In this document: one piece after another, positions 24,937 through 33,471 of the stretch
Position numbering within the stretch: the stretch's first letter is position 1
Layout of the letters: every line of letters begins with the position of its first letter
Source of the DNA: Syntrophomonas sp. UBA5432
GTDB lineage: Bacteria > Bacillota > Syntrophomonadia > Syntrophomonadales > Syntrophomonadaceae
DNA length: 34,647 nt
Direction of reading: 5' to 3'
Assembly (NCBI GenBank): GCA_002424365.1
Contig: DIRQ01000017.1
Coordinates: forward strand, 1 to 34,647
The notes under the pieces: generated by a model
Databases searched by the model: none
The model's input: only the letters and a program-made list of their open reading frames with translations
Told to the model about the DNA's origin: nothing
Program-made: the position numbers and the translations under genes

Positions 24937-25626
24937 TTACTCAGCATCTTTATCAGCTTTGTCACCGTAGGTTTCTTCATACCAGATAGGATGATGGTGC
25001 TGAGCCCAATCATCTCTAACCGTACCTTTCCACATTCCCCAGAACGATTCACCGGAACCAGGATGGAAAGAACCCAGGTAGCCGTGCATACAAACCATGA
25101 AGGTTGCCAGAACCATAGCTATATCATGGATAGGATAGCATACCCGAACCAGGCCGGCCGGGAATATTGCCGGAAACCACATAATATAACCGCTTAAGAC
25201 TAGCAGTATAACACTGGTTGGAGTTAACATGGAGTTGCCTTTTTCACCGCCATTAAAACGGGTCTGAGGCGGCATCTTTACCGGAAATCCCAGGAACTCC
25301 AGAGGAAACTTCATGACAAAAATAATGTCATTCTTGCCAAAACGCAGCAAGTCTTTTACCCAATCGACAATACCTTTAAAGTCAAAAATAACAAATATAA
25401 CTAGGAATATGGTAAGGGTAACTGCAGCTATTCGGTGTACTAGTCCAGCGCCGCTAAAACCACCAAAAATAACTGCTAACCAGTCAGCACTATCCAGGAA
25501 TAGTACTAAGCCAGTAAGGAGGCATAGGATAAAGGTTACCGTATGACCCCAGTGAGTCATTCTGGCTACAAAGTTAAAACGCTCGACTCTTTTTACATCG
25601 GCACGGTATTCAGGAACTAACTGCAT
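24937..25626 (-). CDS. fdnI: Formate dehydrogenase cytochrome b subunit (gamma, FdnI-like)
   Basis: Integral membrane di-heme cytochrome b561 of the formate dehydrogenase-N type, 229 residues, linking the iron-sulfur subunit to the quinone pool. Four membrane segments are evident (about 29-48, 61-81, 133-155, 164-185). Likely heme ligands are among H25/H28, H63, H166 and H180. The motif RFNGGEKGN (122-130) matches the conserved loop RYNAGQK of FdnI. The protein is about the same length as E. coli FdnI. Its ATG shares one base with the fdnH stop, so the two are translationally coupled. Confidence 0.93.
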   Translation of the reverse strand: MQLVPEYRADVKRVERFNFVARMTHWGHTVTFILCLLTGLVLFLDSADWLAVIFGGFSGAGLVHRIAAVTLTIFLVIFVIFDFKGIVDWVKDLLRFGKNDIIFVMKFPLEFLGFPVKMPPQTRFNGGEKGNSMLTPTSVILLVLSGYIMWFPAIFPAGLVRVCYPIHDIAMVLATFMVCMHGYLGSFHPGSGESFWGMWKGTVRDDWAQHHHPIWYEETYGDKADKDAE

Positions 25627-26429
25627 TATTCATGCCCCCCTTCAGCGTGTTCTCCGTTTTTACCAGCCAGTATTCGGGTAGTTACGAAACTGAAAGCAGA
25701 ACCAGCCAAGGCTAGCGGAATTAGCCAGCCAAAATAAGGCTGTACCCAGTCCTGCCAAAATGTAATCTGGCCAGGAACCTTCGGGTCTATCGGAAGTCCA
25801 AATTTATCGGGAGTATCAGTGAGAAGATAAAGCATATTAAGTCCACCCAACTCCAACTTGCCATAAATAGTGGCGTTGGGAAAACCGTTGGCTCTTAAGA
25901 ACTTCACCCGTTCCTCAGCCTGTGCTAATAGTTCATGCCGATCACCAAAGCTAAGTGCTCCAGTCGGGCAGGTTCTAGAGCATGCAGGGGTCAAACCTGC
26001 TTCTACCCGATCTACACAGAGGGTGCATTTAGTAATCTTGTCTTCTCTTTTTCTGTATTTAGGAATAGTAAAGGGACAGGCATAGGTGCAGTACTGACAG
26101 CCTATGCACTTTTCAGGATTATGAAAAGTTGCGCCCCAGTCAGTTTTGGTATAAGCCCCCTGCGGGCATACTTTCATACATGCAGGATCGAAACAGTGCA
26201 TGCATTGGTATTTAAGAAAATGCCATTTAACATCATCGGCCGGGTCTGTTTCTTCTTCAATAAATCTCATGATGGTAAATGTATCGCCATTAGTATCTTC
26301 GTGAGTGCAGTAATTACCTTTAAAGGGTTCAATTACTGCTGGCAACTGGTTCCAATCCTTGCATGCAATTATGCAACCGCGACAGGCTGTACATTTACTA
26401 ACATCGTAGAGGTTTGCTTTATTTGCCAT
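25626..26429 (-). CDS. fdnH: Formate dehydrogenase iron-sulfur subunit (beta, FdnH/HybA-like)
   Basis: Ferredoxin-type electron-transfer subunit, 267 residues, with four [4Fe-4S] sites: C13, C16, C19, C23; C76, C79, C84, C88; C108, C111, C114, C118; C135, C138, C150, C154. A single membrane helix at about 231-251 near the C-terminus (GWLIPLALAGSAFSFV) anchors it, as in FdnH. It has no signal peptide and is expected to be exported with the Tat-bearing catalytic subunit. The start ATG lies 4 nt after the fdnG stop, with AAGGAGGG inside the end of fdnG. Confidence 0.94.
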   Translation of the reverse strand: MANKANLYDVSKCTACRGCIIACKDWNQLPAVIEPFKGNYCTHEDTNGDTFTIMRFIEEETDPADDVKWHFLKYQCMHCFDPACMKVCPQGAYTKTDWGATFHNPEKCIGCQYCTYACPFTIPKYRKREDKITKCTLCVDRVEAGLTPACSRTCPTGALSFGDRHELLAQAEERVKFLRANGFPNATIYGKLELGGLNMLYLLTDTPDKFGLPIDPKVPGQITFWQDWVQPYFGWLIPLALAGSAFSFVTTRILAGKNGEHAEGGHE

Positions 26430-26433
26430 ATCA

Positions 26434-29400
26434 TTAAGCCCTCCTTACGTCGCATAACCATGCTTTATATTCGGGAATCATAGTGTTGGCATCACCTATA
26501 TGGGGAGTCAAGCGGTTAGCCGGGTCACCCTTGGCATAGCCTTTAAAGCCAAAATGCCATACCGTTCCAATCTGGTGAACTGTTCTGCCATCAACAATAA
26601 AGGGTTTAAAACGCTTGGTTACACAGGCTACTGCCTCAACATCACCTCTGATGGTGGTAATTATAACCTTATCGCCATTCCTAATTCCTTTTATCTTGGC
26701 CAGTTGTTCACTCATTTCTACGAACATATTAGGCATCAACTCTGCCAACCAGGGCAGGTTACGAGTGAGAGCTCCGGTCTGCCAGTGCTCTACCACCCGG
26801 TAGGTGGTACCTATAATCGGGTATTGCTCCGGACTAGCTTGTTTATCAGGTTCCCAAACCTTTATGGCCGGATTTTTGTTCTGTTTGCTCATCAAATTGG
26901 GGAAGGGGCTTTCCCAGGGCTCATAATGCTCGGGGAATGGTCCATCTTTAGTACTGGCCTTGGCTGCAAACAGACAGCCTTTGCCTTCTGGACGCATAAT
27001 AAATGGATTGATACCGCCGGGTTCAGTAGGCGCTAAGGCGGTATTGAAGTCAGGAACATCATCACCTACCCATTTACCTAGTTTGCCGGTAAGTGGGTCA
27101 GATATTGCCAGCGGATCCCAACCAATAAGCTGACGTTTCTCGTCGCCCGGCCAGGGGGTTACCCCATCAGGTTGAACTGAACAGCGATTATATAAAACAC
27201 GACGGTTAACCGGCCAACACCAGGACCAATTAGAATACAGACCCAGGCCGGTCTTGGAATTATCCTTGTTATCACGCCACATAGGTTTGTAATCCAGGTC
27301 ACCGTTAGCTTTGGTGGTCATCTGGCCACAGTATATCCAGTTACCGCAGGCGGTACTGCCATCAGCGGCAAGCTTAGGAAATCCGGGAACTGGTTTACGG
27401 GGGTTATCTACATAATAACCATTCATTTCCAGTCCGACTTCTACTACATCTGGTTCATGTCCATTACCATAAGGCCCCCAGGTCATATATTTAATAGGTT
27501 CATCCTTGGCATCTTTACTGTTGGCATAAGCTGCCTGGAGTCGTTTGCCAATCTCATATATAAACCAGAGGTCGGGCATGGAATCACCAACTGGCTCAGC
27601 AGCTTTACCGCGGTATTGTACCCAGCGACCAGTATTGGTGGCCGTGCCTTCTTTTTCGTATACAGCTGCAGCCGGCAGGAAGAATACCTCGGTCTGAATA
27701 TCTTTTGGAGTTCTTTTTTTAACTTTAGTCTCACTGGCAGGACGATCCCACGCTTGATAAGTCCAGAAATCAGCACTTTCGGTTAACCAGAGGTCTGCTG
27801 CAACTAACCATTTAAGGTTGCACATAGCTTCTTGTTCTTTATTGGCATGGGGACCACCTACTACCGGGTTTCCGCCCCATATAAAGAGACCATCCAGTTC
27901 TCCTCTATGCATAGCTTCGAACATAGCTATATGGGAGTAATTTTTATTGGCATCCCGCTTGGGTATATAGTGATAGGCAAAATCGTTTTCTGATTGGGCT
28001 GCATCTCCATACCAAGCTTTTAATAAACTGACTACCCATTTGGGCTGATTTACCTTGAAACCAGTCTTGGGTGTTTCTTTTGCTAGAAAACCTTCCAAGT
28101 TTTTATGAGCTGGAGAATTAGTGGGTGAAGTTATATAACCGGGTATAATGTGGAAAAGAAGGGCCTGGTCGGTAGAGCCCTGAACGTTATTTTCTCCACG
28201 TAATGCGTTAACTCCACCTCCGGGTCTTCCCATATTACCCAGTAGTAACTGAATAACAGCATAGGAACGTACATTTTGAGTACCAACGGTATGCTGGGTA
28301 GTACCCATAGCATACATAATATTGCCGGTTTTGTTAGGTGCACCCGATTGGGTATACATTTCCAACACCCGCAGGTATTTGTTCTTAGGTGTACCGGTAA
28401 TATTACATACGGTATCCATATCATAACGTGAATAATGTTTCTTCATGAGCTGAAATACACAGCGGGGATGCTCCAGAGTAGGATCACTAACATATTTACC
28501 ATCAGCATCAATTTCGTAATCCCAACTGCTATTATCATACTGTCCTTTATCAGGGTCATAGCCCGAGAACAAACCATCATGGAAACTAAAGCCTTCCTTA
28601 ACGATGAAAGAAGCATCGGTATAGTTTACAACGTAGTCTCTATGATAAAGTTTGTTATCAATAATATACTTAATCATACCGCCTAAAAAGGCTATATCCG
28701 TTCCCGATCTCAGAGGTGCATAAAGATCTGCTATTTGTGATGTACGGGTAAACCGGGGATCAACATGGATAATTTTAGCTCCTCTTTCCAGTCTCGCTTT
28801 GGTCAACCATTTCATGGTTACAGGGTGGTTTTCGGCAGCGTTACTACCCATTATAAGTGCATAATCAGTATTTTTTAGATCTACCACATGGTTAGTCATG
28901 GCCCCACGACCAAATGAAGGTGACAGTCCTGCCACCGTGGAGGAGTGTCAGATACGAGCCTGGGTTTCTAAAAATACCAAGCCAAGGGATCGCATCAATT
29001 TGGCTAACAAGTAACATTCTTCGGTATCAAGGCCTGAACCGCCCATCGAACCTATCCGCTCACAACGATTGACAATAGCTTCACTTCCGTCTGCTAATTT
29101 TTCTTTGTGAGTAAAAGCTTTGTCACGAGTCTCGACTACCCTTTTAGTGATTTCGTCTAACATCCAATCCCAATCTTTTTCTTCCCACTTGTCACTTCCA
29201 GGAGCCCTGTAGAGAGGCTTTTGTACCCTATTGGGATTTATGACCTGTTCTCCTGTCCTCTCGTCATATATTTCCCTGAGATTAAACATAGCCGACCCTT
29301 TGGCGCAGGCCGCACCCCGGTTAATAGGATTATCAGGGTCTCCCTGGACACTTAGTAATTTGACAAATTTACCGGCGGAATCCCTCTCCGAGTATACCAG

Positions 29401-29577
29401 TAAACCACACCCTGTGGCGCAGTACGGACAAATGGTCGGCATGGGCTGAACATTCTTGGTCCGTAGTTCCATAACTCCTGCTGCAGTTGCCTTGAGGTCA
29501 AAACCGAGGTCAATTACGGCGAAACTGGCGGCAGTCGCTCCGGTTACCTTCAAGAATTGTCTGCGGGTAACCTTCAT
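26434..29577 (-). CDS. fdnG: Exported formate dehydrogenase catalytic subunit, selenoprotein (FdnG type)
   Basis: Bis-MGD formate dehydrogenase alpha subunit of 1047 residues, near the length of E. coli FdnG. A Tat signal opens it (MKVTRRQFLKVTGA, twin Arg at 5-6), so the active site should face outside the membrane. [4Fe-4S] ligands are C50, C53, C57, C91. Selenocysteine is codon 210 (TGA at 28950-28948) in QARI-Sec-HSSTVAGLSPSFG. The pterin-binding region and C-terminal domain follow. ATG 29577 has AAAGGAG upstream; the in-frame upstream start at 29604 has no comparable ribosome site. First gene of fdnGHI. Confidence 0.95.
28919..28950 (-). promoter_or_regulatory. SECIS element and Sec codon of fdnG
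   Basis: After the TGA (28950-28948) the RNA can fold GGTGGC (28936-28931) with GTCACC (28924-28919), with one G-U pair, around the loop AGGACT. The loop GG is 21 nt from the TGA, as in the other copy. Confidence 0.8.
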
Positions 29578-29905
29578 ACACAAAACACTCTCCTTTCCCC
29601 ACAACTAAATGTTTAGAACCTCTACGACAAATTATAACATCTTCATTAAAAACTTGACACTCGCAATAATACACAACCCTTCCGCTTTTTACAGCTAAAA
29701 CGAAGGTTTGTTATTATCGGTTTTGCCCAGTTTTACCAAAGATGCTTATCCCCCCTCCCTTCAGCCGGAAACTAAAAAAACAACACTATATATATTAAAA
29801 ACATGCTTAACTTTCAGTAACTTCGACACCAGGGTATAAAAATCCTTGCAAAACTACATACTTAAGCGTCATATAATAATTTTTTATGGCCAACATAACT
29901 ATACA
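29578..29905. other. 328-nt non-coding stretch between fdnG and the moeA fusion
   Basis: AT-rich with no gene visible. On the minus strand a -10 match, TATAAT (complement of 29631-29636), lies about 55 nt before the fdnG start; the -35 region about 17 nt further up (TGTCAA) is a weak match. I see no convincing terminator for the upstream gene. Confidence 0.5.
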
Positions 29906-31831
29906 CTATATGCGATTTTCAAAAATAATTTTTCCACTTAAATCAGTATTATAGCCACCTGTCTGTATTAAGCTTTGTTTAAACCTTTCTGAGGAAATGG
30001 TTTGTAATAGGATGTCCAGTCTTTCCTCATCCAGCAGATCAGGTAAAATGCAGAAATCATACCTTTCTTCGCATATCGGTACAAAATCCAAATCCATTAC
30101 TTGAGCACTGGCGTATATCCCCATACCAGTGTCAGCAGCATCATTCTTCACTGCGGCTGCTACTGCCAGGTGGGTGTATTCTTCCCGAGAGTAACCATTT
30201 AATTGGATAGGGTCAATATTGTTCTGCTTTAACAGATAATCAAGAAGGATACGGGTTCCTGCACCTTTTTGGCGGTTAATATAACGGATGTCTTCCCGGG
30301 CCAAATCCTGTAAGGACTTGATACCCAGGGAATTGCCTTTCCTTACTATTAATCCCTGTTGCCTCTTGGCTACATTAACCAATAACCAGTGTTGCCGGGG
30401 CAGGTGTTTTTGCAAATAGCTTAAGTTATAGTCACCGCTTTCATAATCTAACAGGTGTATCCCTGAACAATGAGTTTCACAACGGCGTAGTGACATCAGG
30501 CCTCCCATACTACCTACATTAGCTGAGACCAAATGGATACCGTGTTTTCTCTGTAATATATCAGCTAAAAAATCAATCGAAATATCATGACTGCCTATGA
30601 CAACTATCGAATTGTCAATACTTTGCCTGGAGCGCCGCAATGCAACTGGGCTGCTTTCACCAGCTAAGAGACCTTCACTACCCCTGGGGATATGCAATAT
30701 ACCGTCAGCTTTCACCAGGCTGGTACTTATTCCGGCCCCACGATTTAGAGGATAGGCAATATAAGCATCCCGAATTTTGGCAACATTTACATATATATAT
30801 TCATCTACCCCCATGGAAGATGCCAGTTTTCGTGAAACCTGGCAGGGCAGATAATTCTCTTCGGGTAGAGGTAGACCCTGTTTGCGTAAAAGTACTTGCC
30901 GGGCAAAGATATTAAATATTAACTGGGCTGATATCGGATAACCAGGTACCCCTATAGCCGGTTTATTATCAATAATTCCAAGTATAGCTGGTTTACCTGG
31001 ACGTATAGCCAGACCATGAACCAGGACTTCACCAAATTCAGCAATAATACTGGAAGTATAGTCTTCTCGACCGGCGGAAGAACCCGAACATATTACTATC
31101 ATATCAGCCTGGTCTTTTACTTCTTTGATCGCCTGACGTAAAAGCTTCTTATCATCAATTACTATTTCATGTCTGAAGGGGATAGCACCCCATTCCCGAC
31201 ACAGGTTAGCCAGCATGTAGCTATTGGATTCTACTATTTCACCCGGGGCCATATCCTCACTACCCTGACTGACCAGCTCAGTACCGGTAGGTATTATTGC
31301 TACCCTCGGTTGTTTTACAACTTCTACTTGTTGAACTGCTGCGGAATGAAATGATGCGATTTCATAAGGACCGATTAATTGACCACCTGGGATTATAAGG
31401 TCCTGGGCAACTAAATCTTCACCTACCGAGCGCAGGTGCTGCCAGGGAACGGCTGGTTTATAGATGCGGGCATAGTCACCTTCAATATTAACGTCTTCTA
31501 TCATAATTACCGCATCAAATTCTCGGGGAACATAATCACCAGTATCTACTTCGAGAAAATCCCGGTCTCTTAATAAATCCACCGGGTTATTCTCGTTAGC
31601 GCCAAAGGTCAGGGAGGATTTCACCGTTATTCCGTCCATAGCGGAGGCAACATAATGAGGGGAGGAGCGCCGGGCCAGTACGGCTGAACTGCTAACTCGG
31701 CCCAAAGAGTCTAATACGTGTATATACTCACTTTCCCACTTAAAAAAACCGCAATCATCCAGGCGTTGCATAAACAGATTCATGGCTTTTTCTACCGGCA
31801 TGTTTCCAATATAAATATTGCGTTGTGTCAT
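29906..31831 (-). CDS. MoeA-type molybdopterin molybdotransferase fused to a PBP-like domain
   Basis: 641 residues in two parts. Residues about 1-405 are MoeA (metal insertion into molybdopterin), with SAMDGITV near the N-terminus, IPTGTELVS, SGSSAGREDYTS, IRPGKPAILGI and GVPGYPISAQ as family motifs. Residues about 415-625 match the PBP-like domain type (PF12727), related to ModA and LysR ligand-binding folds, with RQQGLIVRKGNSLGI and NRQKGAGTRILLDYLLKQ, a pattern typical of those domains. Such fusions are known in other Firmicutes and archaea; the ligand is not established, and molybdate or tungstate is a reasonable guess. Start ATG 31831 with GCAGGAG upstream. Divergent from the next moeA. 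Confidence 0.92.
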   Translation of the reverse strand: MTQRNIYIGNMPVEKAMNLFMQRLDDCGFFKWESEYIHVLDSLGRVSSSAVLARRSSPHYVASAMDGITVKSSLTFGANENNPVDLLRDRDFLEVDTGDYVPREFDAVIMIEDVNIEGDYARIYKPAVPWQHLRSVGEDLVAQDLIIPGGQLIGPYEIASFHSAAVQQVEVVKQPRVAIIPTGTELVSQGSEDMAPGEIVESNSYMLANLCREWGAIPFRHEIVIDDKKLLRQAIKEVKDQADMIVICSGSSAGREDYTSSIIAEFGEVLVHGLAIRPGKPAILGIIDNKPAIGVPGYPISAQLIFNIFARQVLLRKQGLPLPEENYLPCQVSRKLASSMGVDEYIYVNVAKIRDAYIAYPLNRGAGISTSLVKADGILHIPRGSEGLLAGESSPVALRRSRQSIDNSIVVIGSHDISIDFLADILQRKHGIHLVSANVGSMGGLMSLRRCETHCSGIHLLDYESGDYNLSYLQKHLPRQHWLLVNVAKRQQGLIVRKGNSLGIKSLQDLAREDIRYINRQKGAGTRILLDYLLKQNNIDPIQLNGYSREEYTHLAVAAAVKNDAADTGMGIYASAQVMDLDFVPICEERYDFCILPDLLDEERLDILLQTISSERFKQSLIQTGGYNTDLSGKIIFENRI

Positions 31832-31907
31832 ATATAAACTCCTGCTAAAGTTTTTTCTTTAATTTTATCCTAATAGCCGCCTAAAAACAAAAAATCCCTT
31901 AGGAAAT

Positions 31908-31936
31908 TTGGTCATCCTTTTGACCTGAAGTATAAT
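31908..31936 (+). promoter_or_regulatory. Candidate promoter with overlapping dyad
   Basis: TTGGTC (31908-31913), 17 nt, then a perfect TATAAT (31931-31936). The dyad GGTCA (31910-31914) with TGACC (31921-31925) covers the -35 and spacer, a typical operator position. The moeA start lies over 300 nt downstream, so transcription would carry a long leader. Confidence 0.4.
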
Positions 31937-32016
31937 ATTAACAGTGAATATTATAAAATAGCCGCTGATAACAAAGTTATTTGTAAATGACTTCGAATTT
32001 GTAACCTTGTTAGTTG

Positions 32017-32163
32017 TCTAGAGTGAGGAGTGAGGGGTTAGGCGTGAGGATTACAGGGCTTAATTCCCGGTAGGTTTCAATAGCCTAAATTAACCGTAAG
32101 TAGAAGGGTAATAAAGGCTTTGGAATTAGGGAAATAACCTCACCCCTAACCCCTTACCCTAGA
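32017..32163. repeat. Imperfect inverted repeat in the divergent moeA region
   Basis: A left arm at 32030-32049 (GTGAGGGGTTAGGCGTGAGG) matches the reverse complement of 32138-32157 at 18 of 20 positions. Flanking TCTAG (32017-32021) and CTAGA (32159-32163) extend it. The left arm also has a partial duplication (GAGTGAG twice). No gene lies inside. Confidence 0.65.
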
Positions 32164-32248
32164 TAATTATTTAAGTTATGGGGATAACGTAAAATATAAA
32201 AAACAGCTTTTTGTTTACTGTATTTATATAAGTAATGGAGTGAAAAAG

Positions 32249-33457
32249 ATGGGAGAGTTTCTAAAAGTAGTTAAATATGATGAGGCGTTGCAGAAGATAA
32301 AAGAGCATTTTCCCGCAGGACAGGTAGAAGATATTCCTCTATTGAATGCGCTTAACCGGGTAAGCGCTGAGGCCGTATTAAGTCCCGAACTGTTACCTGC
32401 TTTTGACCGTACTACGGTAGATGGTTATGCCGTTAATGCAGAAGATACTTTTGGCTGTAGTGAGTCACTTCCAGCCTTCCTTGACCTGGAAGGAGAAATT
32501 AAAATGGGGGAAGAAGCGGATCTTACTATACAACCGGGGCAATGTTGCTGGATTCCCACCGGGGGGATGCTACCTGAAGGTAGTAATGCTGCGGTCATGG
32601 TGGAATATACGGAAAAACTGGGTGAAGATACGGTACTAATTTATCGACCGGTTGGCCCATGGGAAAATGTTATGCAAAAAGGCGAGGATATTGCCCAAGG
32701 GCAGGAGGTTTTTCCTCCGGGCAAGAAGTTGCGCCCTCAGGATATAGGACTGCTGGCCTCTTTAGGTCTTACCTCACTTAAGGTATTCAAACCATATAAT
32801 ATAGGAATTATCTCTACCGGTGATGAAATAATTGCAGTACAGGATAAACCGCAGATAGGACAAGTTCGTGATGTTAATTCTTATGCTCTGGCTGCTGCGA
32901 TTCAAGCCTGCGGTAGCAACCCTCGGATTTATCCTATTGTTGCTGACCAGTTTCAAGAGCTGAAAAAAGCAGTTACCCGGGGGCTGGAGGATAATGATGT
33001 GTTATTAATGTCAGGAGGAAGTTCGGTAGGCATTAAGGATGTAACTATTGATGTTTTACTTTCGTTTCCTGATTCAGAGCTACTTTTTCATGGTATAGCG
33101 GTAAAACCTGGAAAACCTACTTTAGCCGTAAAAATAGGTAAGAAACTGGTTATTGGACTTCCTGGCCACCCCGTTTCGGCCTTGATGATGTTCTATATTG
33201 TTTGCGCACCGGCTCTACGTTTTGCTCCTGCAGTGCAGATAGAAGCATTGTTGTCCATGAACCTGCCATCACAGGCTGGTCGTGATGATTTTGTCCCGAT
33301 AAAGTTAATATATGAAAACGGTAACCGTGTTGCTGTACCCCTCCTGGGAAAATCGGGATTAATGAGTATCTTATCTTTGGCCGATGCCTTTATTCACGTT
33401 GAATATGAGAAACAGGGGATAAAGCAGGACGATATGGTTACTGCTTACATTTTTTAA
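32249..33457 (+). CDS. moeA: Molybdopterin molybdotransferase MoeA
   Basis: Inserts molybdate (or tungstate) into adenylated molybdopterin. 402 residues, normal length for a free-standing MoeA. All usual motifs are present: FDRTTVDGYAV near residue 53, GGMLPEGSNAAVMVEYTE, ISTGDEIIAV, VRDVNSYALAA, SGGSSVGIKDVTIDVL, VKPGKPTLAVKIG and GLPGHPVSA. ATG 32249 lies 5 nt after GGAGTGA; GTG 32240 in frame sits inside that site. It is followed after 14 nt by a further moeA-like gene on the same strand, so the two are probably cotranscribed. Confidence 0.95.
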   Translation: MGEFLKVVKYDEALQKIKEHFPAGQVEDIPLLNALNRVSAEAVLSPELLPAFDRTTVDGYAVNAEDTFGCSESLPAFLDLEGEIKMGEEADLTIQPGQCCWIPTGGMLPEGSNAAVMVEYTEKLGEDTVLIYRPVGPWENVMQKGEDIAQGQEVFPPGKKLRPQDIGLLASLGLTSLKVFKPYNIGIISTGDEIIAVQDKPQIGQVRDVNSYALAAAIQACGSNPRIYPIVADQFQELKKAVTRGLEDNDVLLMSGGSSVGIKDVTIDVLLSFPDSELLFHGIAVKPGKPTLAVKIGKKLVIGLPGHPVSALMMFYIVCAPALRFAPAVQIEALLSMNLPSQAGRDDFVPIKLIYENGNRVAVPLLGKSGLMSILSLADAFIHVEYEKQGIKQDDMVTAYIF

Positions 33458-33471
33458 CCGGGGGACATGAT

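Larger units (their letters stand above)
31832..32248. other. 417-nt divergent region between two moeA genes
   Basis: No gene is seen. It contains a plus-strand promoter candidate (31908-31936) with an overlapping dyad and an imperfect inverted repeat (32017-32163). The remaining DNA is AT-rich. Confidence 0.6.

Noticed and set aside
25935..26483. 182-codon open frame antisense to fdnH and the end of fdnG
   Set aside because: It is the shadow of cysteine-rich ferredoxin coding sequence on the other strand, with no ribosome site.
26500..27036. 178-codon open frame antisense to fdnG
   Set aside because: It lies fully inside the conserved C-terminal part of fdnG; no recognisable family.
28935..28950. 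fdnG seen as two genes, with a separate start at 28935
   Set aside because: The same reasoning applies: in-frame TGA at the Sec position, hairpin after it, and neither half is a complete enzyme alone.
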